From NCBI RefSeq assembly GCF_003050835.1, contig NZ_QAOJ01000019.1, positions 1 through 64,000 of the forward strand: a stretch of 64,000 nt of DNA, in the 5' to 3' direction. The DNA comes from Pseudomonas sp. GV071. Lineage in GTDB: Bacteria; Pseudomonadota; Gammaproteobacteria; Pseudomonadales; Pseudomonadaceae. Below the pieces are notes generated by a model. The model had not been told where the DNA came from and did no database searches. It saw nothing but the letters and a program-made list of their open reading frames with translations. Both the position numbers and the translations under genes were made by a program. Positions 16,834 to 24,639 of this stretch are shown piece by piece. How positions within the stretch are numbered: position 1 is the stretch's first letter; each line of letters opens with the position of its first letter.

Positions 16834-17733
16834 ATGACCTCCGAAGATTCGTTCAGCGGCATCCATATTTTTCTCGCGACCGCGCGCTCGGCGACTTTTA
16901 CCGAGGCGGCGGAACGACTGGGACTTTCGAAATCGGCGGTGGGCAAGGCGATTGCCCGCCTTGAGGCTCGGGTGGGTACCAGCTTGTTCTATCGCTCCAC
17001 CCGGCGCTTGTCGCTGTCGCCGGACGGCGAGGCCTACTTCACCGTGTGGTCTGCCGCCTTGGAAGAAATCAAAGCCACGGAAAGCAACCTGGGCAACAAG
17101 CTCGGGGTGCCCACCGGACGCTTACGGGTAGACATGCCGGTGGCCTTTGGCAAACAGGTGGTACTGCCGGTACTGCTGGAAATGAGCAAACGTTTTCCGC
17201 AACTGCAACTGACCCTGACGTTCAGCGATCAACTGGTCGACCTCACCGAAGAAGGCATCGATCTGGCCATTCGTTTTGGCAGCGTAGACAGCGTGCCCGG
17301 CCTGGTCGCCCGACGCCTCACCTCGCACCGCTGGGTCACCTGCGCATCGCCTGCCTACCTGGCCGAACACGGCACCCCGCTCGCTCTTGAAGATTTGGCG
17401 CACCATCGCGGCATCGTTGGTTATCGACGCGGCAGCCTGATGCCCTGGAAGATGACCCAAGCCGGTCAGCCGGTAAAATTCGCGCCGCCACCGACTTACC
17501 AATTCGACGATGCAGAAGCGATGATCGAAGCCGCCCGCGCCGGCCTCGGCATTTGCCAAATGCCGCTGTGCCTGTTTGAAAAAGATATCGCGCGCAACGC
17601 AGTGGTTACGGTACTGGAGCCGTTCGAGCCGGCACCGGTAGAGGTGCATGCGCTGTGGTCAAAGAGCAACCACTCGCGGCCGAAGATTCGCTACCTGGTG
17701 GACGAGTTATTGAAGCTCCACGGCCGGGATTAG
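16834..17733 (+). CDS. LysR-family transcriptional regulator
   Basis: 299 residues: winged helix-turn-helix (TFTEAAERLGLSKSAVGKAIARLEARVGTSLF) then effector domain (LRVDMPVAFGKQVVLPVLLE, GIDLAIRFGSVDSVPGLVARRL). An AGGAAA site sits 7 bases before the chosen ATG. Flanked by the divergent small monooxygenase and a convergent MFS efflux gene whose stop overlaps its own by 4 bp; it may regulate either or both in response to a quinone-like compound. Confidence 0.9.
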   Translation: MTSEDSFSGIHIFLATARSATFTEAAERLGLSKSAVGKAIARLEARVGTSLFYRSTRRLSLSPDGEAYFTVWSAALEEIKATESNLGNKLGVPTGRLRVDMPVAFGKQVVLPVLLEMSKRFPQLQLTLTFSDQLVDLTEEGIDLAIRFGSVDSVPGLVARRLTSHRWVTCASPAYLAEHGTPLALEDLAHHRGIVGYRRGSLMPWKMTQAGQPVKFAPPPTYQFDDAEAMIEAARAGLGICQMPLCLFEKDIARNAVVTVLEPFEPAPVEVHALWSKSNHSRPKIRYLVDELLKLHGRD

Positions 17734-19085
17734 GCCTTACCCCGGTTAATCAGCGTCATTGCGACGATGCAGACCACCAGAGTGATTGCGGACACCAGCA
17801 TGGCATTGGACATGCCGTGGGCAAAAGCCGCCGCATCGGCTCGGGCGATCAGGGTTCCGAACACCGCCACGCCAATCACCCCGCCCAACTGCCTGGCCGA
17901 CGCCATCAGCCCGGACGCAATGCCGGCATCGTGCTGAGAAACCGAGGCCAGCATGGTGTTGGTGATCGAAGGTACCGAGCAGGCGCTGCCAATACCCACC
18001 AGCATCAAGGCGCCGTTCAGCAGCCACAGCGACGAGTGCGGACCGATTTCTGCCAGTGCCAGGAAGCCGATTACCTGAATGCTGAAGCCGGTGGTGATGA
18101 TGCGTTTGGCGCTTACACGACGGGCAATTCGCGAAGACAGTAAGGTCGACAGCGTGAGTACTGCCGTCAGCGGAATAAACGACAGGCCGGTTTTGAAGGC
18201 GTCGTAATGCAGCACAGTCTGGAAGTAGATGCTGAACACAAACACGGTGCCGTAGAAGGTGAAATTGATCACCGCCCCGGCCAGCGACATGCTCACCAAA
18301 CCGGCGTTGGTGGCCAGGCGTGCGGGCAGCATCGGTGCGTTTACATGGCGCTCCACCCACACAAATACCCCTAGAAAACACACCGCGATAGCCAGCGCCG
18401 AATACGTCAACAGCGTCCAACCTTGGCCGCTGGATTCAGTCAGCGCATAGGTCAGCGACGCCAGGCAGACCGCGATGCTGAACTGCCCTCCTGCATCGAC
18501 ACTTTTTTCCACCCGTGGCGATGGCGCGGCGTAGCGGCTGATAAGCCAGATCGCCAACACACCGATGGGCACGTTAATCAAAAACACGCTGCGCCAGCCC
18601 AGGTAGTCAATCAGCAGCCCACCCAACACAGGCCCTGCGGCCAGCGCGATGCCGCCGCACGCACCCCACAGTGCCACGGCCGACTTGCGCCGCTGCGGGT
18701 CTTCGAAAGAGATGCGAATGAGCGTGAGCGACGTCGGCACCAAAAAGGCCGCGCCTACGCCTTGCACCAAGCGCATGGCAATCAGCATCGGCATGTTCTC
18801 GGCCAGGCCGCAGCCGATGGAGCCCAGAGTAAACACAGCAAAGCCGGCGGTGTAGGCAGTTTTCGCACCCCATTTATCACCGCAGGCACCGCCCAGTATC
18901 AGCAACGCCGAGAACACCAGCGCGTAGCTGTTGATCACCCACTGCAAACCGGTGAGGTCGGTATCAAAGGCCTGTTTAAGGGCGCCGAGGCCCACGTTGA
19001 CCACGCTGACATCGAGCTGGACGACGAGAAAGCCTAAGCAACAAGCCAGCAGGATGGGCTTGAGAGATGGCGAGGTTGTAGTCAT
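17730..19085 (-). CDS. MFS drug-efflux transporter, DHA2 (EmrB/QacA) type
   Basis: 451-residue integral membrane protein. QLDVSVVNVGLGALKQAF is motif D1 of the 14-TM drug:H+ antiporter group, and AMRLVQGVGAAFLVPTSLTLI is motif C-like. Fourteen hydrophobic segments can be traced roughly. It probably exports an organic toxicant across the inner membrane. No membrane-fusion or outer-membrane partner is adjacent, so it likely works alone. Confidence 0.88.
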   Translation of the reverse strand: MTTTSPSLKPILLACCLGFLVVQLDVSVVNVGLGALKQAFDTDLTGLQWVINSYALVFSALLILGGACGDKWGAKTAYTAGFAVFTLGSIGCGLAENMPMLIAMRLVQGVGAAFLVPTSLTLIRISFEDPQRRKSAVALWGACGGIALAAGPVLGGLLIDYLGWRSVFLINVPIGVLAIWLISRYAAPSPRVEKSVDAGGQFSIAVCLASLTYALTESSGQGWTLLTYSALAIAVCFLGVFVWVERHVNAPMLPARLATNAGLVSMSLAGAVINFTFYGTVFVFSIYFQTVLHYDAFKTGLSFIPLTAVLTLSTLLSSRIARRVSAKRIITTGFSIQVIGFLALAEIGPHSSLWLLNGALMLVGIGSACSVPSITNTMLASVSQHDAGIASGLMASARQLGGVIGVAVFGTLIARADAAAFAHGMSNAMLVSAITLVVCIVAMTLINRGKA

Positions 19086-19300
19086 GGGCGCTCGAAAAAA
19101 AGAGAGGCGGCAATGCTAACCAAGGAAAAGCATCAGAAAAACGACCTTGAGCTCGCCAATGGGTAGACGTCAGGGCTACGGCCGCCCCATTTGATTGTTT
19201 CACTCAGCGGAACGGTTATTCACAAAGGCGCGTATTTATCGCCGAAACTGAATCTATAGACTTTGGCCCATGTCCATTAACCCCTAAACAGGATTCCATC

Positions 19301-20125
19301 ATGAGCCAGGCCTTTCCCGTGCTGTTCGTGTCCCACGGCGCGCCGACCTTTGCCATCGAGCCCGGCCTGGCCGGCGCGCGCCTGGCTGAGCTTGGCCGTT
19401 CGCTGCCACGCCCCACCGCAATTGTCATTGTCTCGCCGCACTGGATGACCCGCGGTGGTGTGCGGGTTGGCAGCAGCGCAACGCCGGAAACTATTCACGA
19501 TTTTGGTGGCTTCCCGCAGGCACTGTATCAACTGCAATACCCGGCACCGGGAGAGCCGCAATTGGCTTCGCAGATCTGCCACCTGTTGTCCGGACGCGGC
19601 ATTACGGCAACCACCGAAGCGAACCGCGGCCTGGACCACGGCGCCTGGGTGCCGCTGTTGCACCTGCTGCCCGACGCCGACGTTCCGGTTGTTCAAGTGT
19701 CGATGCCCTACCCGCTCAGCCCGCAAGGTGCCTGGGAATTGGGCCTGGCGTTGAAGCCGCTGCGCGAACAAGGTGTATTGATCATTGGCTCCGGCAGCCT
19801 CACCCACAACCTCTATGAGTTCCGCGGCCACGATGGCGATCCGGCCGAGTACGTTGCACGGTTTGCCGACTGGACCCGCGACGCGCTTGAAGCAGGCGAC
19901 CTGCCAGCGCTGCTCGACTACCGAAACACCGCCCCCCAAGCGGAGCGTGCGCACCCCAGCGACGAACATTTCCTGCCGTTGTTTTTGGCACTTGGCGCCG
20001 CCGGCGAAGATTACAAGGTGGATGTGCTCGAAGGCGGTATCGCCCACGGCGTATTGGCCATGGACAGCTACCTGTTCAACAGCCCATCCGCGTCCACTGT
20101 TATTGAGGAGTCCACTGCAGCATGA
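19301..20125 (+). CDS. Class III extradiol dioxygenase, DODA-like (4,5-DOPA dioxygenase/YgiD type)
   Basis: 274 residues. FVSHGAPTFAIEPG, VIVSPHWMTRGGVRVG and NRGLDHGAWVPLLHLLPDADVPVVQVSM carry the histidines that bind the metal in LigB/DODA enzymes. It opens a catecholic ring between carbons 4 and 5 (or 2 and 3). An AGGA site lies 10 bases before ATG. It overlaps the following serine hydrolase gene (ATGA). The 215-bp region upstream, up to the MFS gene, shows no clear operator. Confidence 0.9.
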   Translation: MSQAFPVLFVSHGAPTFAIEPGLAGARLAELGRSLPRPTAIVIVSPHWMTRGGVRVGSSATPETIHDFGGFPQALYQLQYPAPGEPQLASQICHLLSGRGITATTEANRGLDHGAWVPLLHLLPDADVPVVQVSMPYPLSPQGAWELGLALKPLREQGVLIIGSGSLTHNLYEFRGHDGDPAEYVARFADWTRDALEAGDLPALLDYRNTAPQAERAHPSDEHFLPLFLALGAAGEDYKVDVLEGGIAHGVLAMDSYLFNSPSASTVIEESTAA

Positions 20126-20793
20126 ACGCACCATTAGCCATTTCCGACCTCCAGCAAGAGCCCGAATCCGGCCTCCAGTACCGCCGGGTGCTTAGCGCTG
20201 ATGCGCCACGCGCGCGCTTGCTGCTGTTACACGGTGTGGGCGGCAATGAAAGCAACTTGGCCGGCCTTTCCAGCTTTATTCCGCATGACGTGGAAGTGCT
20301 GCTGGTACGCAGTCGGCTACAAATTGGCGCCGACGGCTTCGCCTGGTTTCAAGTGAGCTTCACCACCACCGGGCCGGTGATCAACGAAGAGCAAGCCGAA
20401 GTCAGCCGCCAGAGCCTAGTGCAATTCGTACAAGCGTTGCCGCCACTGCCAACGGTGATTGCCGGCTTCAGCCAGGGCGGAATTCTCAGTGCCAGTGTGG
20501 GTCTTAGCGCGCCGCACTGCGTGGCGGGCTTTGGTCTGCTCAGTGGGCGAATTCTGCCGGAACTGGCGCCACACATTGCCGACGCCAACACGTTGAGCAC
20601 ACTCTCGGCCTTTGTCGCCCATGGTCATGCAGACAACAAACTGCCGGTGTCCTGGGCACAGAAGGCCGACGCCTGGCTTAACCAATTGAACGTGAAACAT
20701 GAAACGCACCTGTACGACATGGGCCACGAAATCACCGCCGAAGAGGTGGAAGATTTTGTTCAGTGGCTGAAACCCTTGCTGGGAATCGTGTGA
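20122..20793 (+). CDS. Serine hydrolase, phospholipase/carboxylesterase family
   Basis: 223-residue alpha/beta hydrolase. LLLLHGVGGNESNL forms the oxyanion region, nucleophile Ser in AGFSQGGILSAS, Asp in HGHADNKLPV and His in DMGHEIT. It resembles small esterases and thioesterases. Translationally coupled to the dioxygenase and followed closely by an ArsR regulator, so it may cleave an ester related to the dioxygenase substrate. Confidence 0.88.
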   Translation: MNAPLAISDLQQEPESGLQYRRVLSADAPRARLLLLHGVGGNESNLAGLSSFIPHDVEVLLVRSRLQIGADGFAWFQVSFTTTGPVINEEQAEVSRQSLVQFVQALPPLPTVIAGFSQGGILSASVGLSAPHCVAGFGLLSGRILPELAPHIADANTLSTLSAFVAHGHADNKLPVSWAQKADAWLNQLNVKHETHLYDMGHEITAEEVEDFVQWLKPLLGIV

Positions 20794-20804
20794 GGGTTGA
20801 GCCG

Positions 20805-21107
20805 ATGAAAGCCGACGTCGATGTGCTGCTCAAAGCCTTGGCCAGTCCGATGCGCCGGCAAATCCTCGGTTGGCTGCGCGACCCGGAAAAGCACTTCCCG
20901 CAGCAGGAACATGCATTCCTGCTTGGTGTGTGTGCCGGGCAGATCGAACGCAAGTGTCAGTTAGCCCAGTCGACGGTGTCGGGCCACCTGACCACGTTAC
21001 AGAGTGCCGGTTTACTGACCTGCCAAAAGCTTGGCCAGATCCATTTTTTCAAACGCCGCGAAGACACCATCGCGGAGCTGGCGCGAACGATGGAAATGCG
21101 GCTGTAA
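20805..21107 (+). CDS. ArsR-family winged-helix regulator
   Basis: 100 residues from ATG with a GAGGG site 8 bases upstream, starting 11 bp after the hydrolase stop. LLKALASPMRRQILGWLRDPEKHFP and CQLAQSTVSGHLTTLQSAGLL are the ArsR helix-turn-helix. No cluster of cysteines for classic metal sensing is present beyond two (in GVCAG and RKCQ), so the ligand may be organic. Likely autoregulator of the three-gene operon. Confidence 0.85.
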   Translation: MKADVDVLLKALASPMRRQILGWLRDPEKHFPQQEHAFLLGVCAGQIERKCQLAQSTVSGHLTTLQSAGLLTCQKLGQIHFFKRREDTIAELARTMEMRL

Positions 21108-21128
21108 AGATGGGGGCTGAGTACTGAC

Positions 21129-21416
21129 ATGATTATCTGCGAAGACACATTCGACGCTCTCGACCTCAATCTGCTGATGGTTTTTCTGCGTATCTACAAA
21201 GAGCGGAGTCTGACCTTGGCCGCAAAGAGCCTGGGCGTAACACAGCCCGCCGTCAGCAACTCTCTGGCAAAACTGCGCGAAAAATTTGGCGACCCCTTAT
21301 TTACCCGTGTGGGCCGAGGCGTTTCACCCACTCGCGCTGCAGATAAAATCGCTGCCGAGCTATGCCCCGCAATGAGGCAGATCGAGGTCACCCTGCTCTC
21401 GTACCTCAAGAACTAA
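21129..21416 (+). CDS. LysR-type DNA-binding domain only (truncated regulator)
   Basis: 95 residues consisting solely of the LysR winged helix: LNLLMVFLRIYKERSLTLAAKSLGVTQPAVSNSLAKLREKFGDPLFTR, linker helix, then stop at LLSYLKN. Normal LysR proteins run to about 300 residues; the effector domain is absent and no remnant of it is visible in any frame up to the lipoprotein gene. It is either a gene truncated by rearrangement at the edge of the accessory region or a free-standing DNA-binding protein. The 166 bp that follow hold nothing else recognised. Confidence 0.65.
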   Translation: MIICEDTFDALDLNLLMVFLRIYKERSLTLAAKSLGVTQPAVSNSLAKLREKFGDPLFTRVGRGVSPTRAADKIAAELCPAMRQIEVTLLSYLKN

Positions 21417-21582
21417 GTAAGTGCCGCCATATCAGTCCATCAGGCCAAACACCTGGCGGTGTCCATCCATCCGTGCCATCGATAATTGGCATTACCCAAT
21501 ACACGTTCCATCTGGCCGTCAGAGCGGGAAAATAGTGCCATCGAAAAACCCACACTCGGCGTACCGCCACAAGGACATCCCC

Positions 21583-21903
21583 ATGCGTATGGTTCTCTCT
21601 GCTTTGGTTGTTTTAACGCTGCTGACTGGTTGTGCCTCTGTGCTTGACCAGCCAACAGTCGCGTTGGCAACGGATAAATCCCCGGAAGAATTTGCCGGAT
21701 GCGTCATGCCGAAGCTTGAAGCACAAGCCCTCAATCCTTCCCTCTCTCAGGGGCAGCGGCACTATAGGATTTCGCTCACCAGCGCCGTCGCAGCGGACAA
21801 GGTCATCGACGCCTTCAAGGCATCGGCAGGTAGCAAGGTGTTCGTTTATGAGCGCACGGTGCTTGCTGCTGAGTTTGAGCAAGCGGCCAGAGATTGCGTT
21901 TAA
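21583..21903 (+). CDS. Small putative lipoprotein
   Basis: 106 residues from the ATG with AAGGA 7 bases upstream. The N-terminus MRMVLSALVVLTLLTGCAS has a clear lipobox (LTGC), so it should be lipidated and exported. The remainder has no recognised domain; two further cysteines (in AGCVMPKL and the C-terminal RDCV) could form a disulfide. It directly precedes the left 14-bp repeat. Confidence 0.75.
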   Translation: MRMVLSALVVLTLLTGCASVLDQPTVALATDKSPEEFAGCVMPKLEAQALNPSLSQGQRHYRISLTSAVAADKVIDAFKASAGSKVFVYERTVLAAEFEQAARDCV

Positions 21904-21908
21904 AGACA

Positions 21909-21922
21909 GACGACATGTGAGT
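21909..21922 (+). repeat. 14-bp direct repeat, left copy
   Basis: GACGACATGTGAGT, identical to 24616-24629 and in the same orientation. It begins 6 bp after the lipoprotein stop and here sits between AAGAC and GTCTT arms. The two copies bracket the Dsb/CDF cassette. Confidence 0.75.
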
Positions 21923-21969
21923 GTCTTGGCCGATAGCCGCCCCGAGTGATCAGGGCAGCTAGCCTGGCA

Positions 21970-22614
21970 CTACTTGGCTTGGGCCATTTCGCTTTTGATC
22001 AAATCGTATAACGGCTGAGCGCCAAACTCGGGCAGGGGCTTGCCGTTCACGAAAAAGGTCGGCGTTCCTTGCACACCCGCGGCCTTCGCATCGGCCGCAT
22101 CTTGCGCCAACACCGCATCGATCTTGGCGGACGTCATCTGCTCCCTGGCTTTCTGCACATCCAGCCCCGCCGCTTGCGCCGCAGCCCAAGCCTTTACGAT
22201 CTGCGGGTCGTCATGCCAGCCCGGTTGCGCTTCCAGCACGGCCTCCAGCACCTGCGGGAACACGCCTTGCTGGCGTGAGGCCTCTAGGAGCCGCACGGCT
22301 TGCTCCGAACCCGGATGCAGAAGCACATAGCGCAGCACCAAACGAATGCTGCCAGGGTTCTTCGCCATCATGTCTTTGACGATGGGATAAAACGCCCGGC
22401 AACTTTCACAGGAGGGATCGAAGAACTCCACCACGGTCACTGGCGCATTGGCGGGGCCGAAGGTTGGCGAGTGGAAACGCACCAGGTAGCTCACGGTTTG
22501 TGCGGGCACCTGTGGCATGGGTTTCTCTACCGTCGCACGGTAGAAATAAGCTGCAGCAGCAAAGCCGACAACAGCAAGGATCAGAACGGACAGTACGGTG
22601 GCGCGTCTGCTCAT
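21970..22614 (-). CDS. DsbA-family thiol-disulfide protein
   Basis: 214 residues: membrane anchor/signal (VLSVLILAVVGFAAAAYFY) then a thioredoxin fold with active site CESC (C69, C72 in FFDPSCESCRAFYP) and the cis-proline loop GTPTFFVNGKPL. It resembles DsbA/BdbD proteins that oxidise exported proteins in the periplasm. The start overlaps the dsbB stop (ATGA), so the two are coupled and likely form an oxidation pair. Confidence 0.85.
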   Translation of the reverse strand: MSRRATVLSVLILAVVGFAAAAYFYRATVEKPMPQVPAQTVSYLVRFHSPTFGPANAPVTVVEFFDPSCESCRAFYPIVKDMMAKNPGSIRLVLRYVLLHPGSEQAVRLLEASRQQGVFPQVLEAVLEAQPGWHDDPQIVKAWAAAQAAGLDVQKAREQMTSAKIDAVLAQDAADAKAAGVQGTPTFFVNGKPLPEFGAQPLYDLIKSEMAQAK

Positions 22615-23042
22615 GGCAGGAGTCTCCGGCGAATCTGGATAAGAAGAATGATGATCAGGGTGAACACACCCACCGAAAGAAGCGGTAACGGCAGGCCGCC
22701 GAGAATGGTCATGTCGGCGCCTGAACAGGACGGCCCTGCCCCACAGGGCTTCAGGCTTTCGGTGATGAGGCCGGTGTAAAGCAGGCTGTGGTACAGCGCG
22801 ATCAGCCAGCCGGTGGCCGCAACGGGCAAGGCGTAGCGCCACACACTGAAGTCGGTCAGGTAGCAGGCCACGCCGAGGATCACCACCAGCGGGAACATGA
22901 ATGCGCGCTGAAACCAGCACAGTACGCAGGGCGCCTGGCCCATCACTTCACCGACAAACAACACGGCCAGGGTCGAGGCAACCGCAAGGAGCCAGGCGGC
23001 CAGAAGCAGCCACCAAGTGTTCAAGGATCGCTCAGTGGTCAT
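22611..23042 (-). CDS. dsbB: Disulfide bond formation protein B
   Basis: 143 residues, four transmembrane segments. The CVLC pair (C39, C42) follows the first loop and a second pair occurs in KPCGAGPSCSG, the two disulfide relays that pass electrons from the DsbA-like partner to quinone. ATG at 23042 has AGAGG 9 bases upstream; a TTG two codons earlier is less likely. An accessory-type DsbB (BdbC-like) located in a metal cassette rather than the housekeeping copy. Confidence 0.85.
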   Translation of the reverse strand: MTTERSLNTWWLLLAAWLLAVASTLAVLFVGEVMGQAPCVLCWFQRAFMFPLVVILGVACYLTDFSVWRYALPVAATGWLIALYHSLLYTGLITESLKPCGAGPSCSGADMTILGGLPLPLLSVGVFTLIIILLIQIRRRLLP

Positions 23043-23044
23043 GG

Positions 23045-23140
23045 TCAAAGACCTCTGGTTTCGTCACGGTGGGCAGCAGGTAGCAGCGCTGCGAAGGCGG
23101 GACGAGCCCGTCCGCCGCTGCGAAAAAATTGCGAATACAT
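23045..23140 (-). CDS. Possible 31-residue ORF upstream of dsbB
   Basis: ATG with a GGAACC purine stretch upstream; starts MYSQFFRSGGRARPAFAALL and ends 2 bp before the dsbB ATG. The close fit to dsbB and the ribosome-site-like sequence make translation possible, perhaps as a coupling leader. No homologue is recognised. Confidence 0.35.
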   Translation of the reverse strand: MYSQFFRSGGRARPAFAALLPAAHRDETRGL

Positions 23141-23181
23141 GGAAGGTTCCTGAATGAATGAGTCCGAGCCCCAAGGGGCTA

Positions 23182-23511
23182 TCAGGTCAGCATCCAGGCC
23201 CGCGGCGGGCGTTTGATCAGGAAGATGGGCGACGGCGGCAGCGCGTGCTGCGCAGCGTCTATGCGAGCAGACTTCCTGCCCGGGGAGGTAAAGGACAATA
23301 CAGCGATCAGATGAGGAATGTCGTGGTGATGGTCGCCCAGGTGCGACGCATGTAAATGCTCCACGCCCGCAGCCTGCTGCAATGGCTCGGCAAACTCGCA
23401 CGTAGCACTCAACACTCCGGTAGCTGGCGAAACCGTATGCGCCGCCCAGACCGTGAACAAGGCGATCACGAGGGCAAACAGCAACAGTGCGGGTTGGGTT
23501 CTACCGGGCAT
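23182..23511 (-). CDS. Small exported protein with histidine-rich segment
   Basis: 109 residues. An N-terminal hydrophobic segment (ALLLFALVIALFTVWAAH) is followed by VEHLHASHLGDHHHDIPHL, eight His/Asp-rich positions suited to metal binding. It lies between the CDF efflux gene and the dsb pair on the same strand. The arrangement resembles small periplasmic metal-binding accessories such as CzcI, but similarity is not strong enough to name it. Confidence 0.65.
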   Translation of the reverse strand: MPGRTQPALLLFALVIALFTVWAAHTVSPATGVLSATCEFAEPLQQAAGVEHLHASHLGDHHHDIPHLIAVLSFTSPGRKSARIDAAQHALPPSPIFLIKRPPRAWMLT

Positions 23512-23584
23512 TTGCGTTCTTCATTCAAAGCAGCGAGGCATTATCACCACGAACAGGGAAAGCTGAAAGCCTGTGTGCGCTCCG

Positions 23585-24544
23585 CTAGTGCTTATGATCA
23601 TGGTCGTGCTCGTGCTCGCTTTCAGTGTCGTGCGCACGCAGGCTTCCTGGCGGGTCGACCTGCACGGTCACATGATCGATGGCGTAACGCTCGCGCAGTC
23701 GTGCTGCAACCTGCGCAGGGAGCGCTAGCGTATCCGCCCCTGCCAGAGGCGTGACATGAATGGTGGCCACAATACTGTCGTCGGTCAGCGTCCAGGCATG
23801 GAAATGCCCGGCCTCGGCAACGCCCGGCACTTGCGTGACATCACGCTCTGCCGCCTGGATATCCAGGCCCTGCGGCACTGCCTGCAGCAGCACCCGCAGT
23901 GAATCCGCAACCAGTGACCACGCCGACTTCACCACCAGCACGGCTACCAACACCGATAACAGCGGGTCGAGAAAACTCCAGCCGGTGAACATGATGCCGA
24001 TCGCTGCCGCGATTGCGCCGACCGAACCCAGCAAATCACCCATCACATGAATCAGTGCACCACGCAGATTGCTGTCGCTGGAGCCGCCCCTGCTGAGGAT
24101 CAATGCACCGACGATGTTTACCACCAGCCCGATTACCGCGACCACCAACATCGGGCCGGCGAGGATTTCGGTGGGACTATTGAGGCGGCGGTAGGCCTCC
24201 CAGGCGATCCAGATCACCAACAGCAGCAACGCGACGCCGTTGGCCAGCGCAGCGAGCACCCGCACGCGATGAAAACCGTAGGTGCGTTGTGAGTCCGGCG
24301 CGCGTGCGGCCACGCGGTAGGCGATGAGTGCCAACAACAACGCCGCTGAGTCGGAGGCCATATGGCCGGCGTCGGCGATCAGTGCCAGCGAGCCAGAAAT
24401 GGCGCCACCTAGGGCCTGGATACAGGCATAGGCGGTAGTCATTACAAAGACGATGAGAATTCGACGGGCGTTGGCGGAAGATACCGAGACGGCGTGGGAG
24501 TGGCCGGGCGCGGAATGATTACGGCCCGCTGATTTTTCGTTCAA
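23585..24544 (-). CDS. Cation diffusion facilitator, CzcD-like metal exporter
   Basis: 319 residues. Six TM segments, with the metal site in SLALIADAGHMASDSAALL (HxxxD) and the paired site in GALIHVMGDLLGSVGAI. His-rich N-terminal (HSAPGHSH) and C-terminal (EHEHDHDHKH) tails are typical of Zn/Co/Cd exporters. The cytosolic C-terminal domain holds FHAWTLTDDSIVATIHV. It exports divalent metal in exchange for protons and heads a minus-strand cassette with the His-rich protein, DsbB and DsbA-like genes. Confidence 0.9.
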   Translation of the reverse strand: MNEKSAGRNHSAPGHSHAVSVSSANARRILIVFVMTTAYACIQALGGAISGSLALIADAGHMASDSAALLLALIAYRVAARAPDSQRTYGFHRVRVLAALANGVALLLLVIWIAWEAYRRLNSPTEILAGPMLVVAVIGLVVNIVGALILSRGGSSDSNLRGALIHVMGDLLGSVGAIAAAIGIMFTGWSFLDPLLSVLVAVLVVKSAWSLVADSLRVLLQAVPQGLDIQAAERDVTQVPGVAEAGHFHAWTLTDDSIVATIHVTPLAGADTLALPAQVAARLRERYAIDHVTVQVDPPGSLRAHDTESEHEHDHDHKH

Positions 24545-24600
24545 GGTATGCCTATTTGTCTGTCTGGCTAGTGAAGGTCAGAACGTGTGGGGCGAAAGAG

Positions 24601-24615
24601 GTTCTTCAGAAGAAC
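24601..24615. promoter_or_regulatory. Perfect palindrome upstream of CDF cassette
   Basis: GTTCTTC-A-GAAGAAC, 7-bp perfect arms, immediately adjoining the right 14-bp repeat and 57 bp upstream of the czcD-like start. It could be an operator for the metal cassette or part of an insertion boundary. Confidence 0.4.
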
Positions 24616-24629
24616 GACGACATGTGAGT
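24616..24629 (+). repeat. 14-bp direct repeat, right copy
   Basis: GACGACATGTGAGT, identical to 21909-21922, 10 bp beyond the stop of the TnpT-like gene. Flanking sequence differs from the left copy outside the 14 bp. The 10-bp palindrome GAGTCGACTC overlaps its right end. Confidence 0.75.
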
Positions 24630-24639
24630 CGACTCTCAA

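Noticed and set aside
23158..23360. Plus-strand frame over the His-rich gene
   Set aside because: The minus-strand frame has a signal peptide, His cluster and fits the operon; the plus-strand frame has none of these.
24560..24600. Tn3-family terminal repeat starting GGGG near 24586
   Set aside because: Only the first bases match, and no inverted partner was found.
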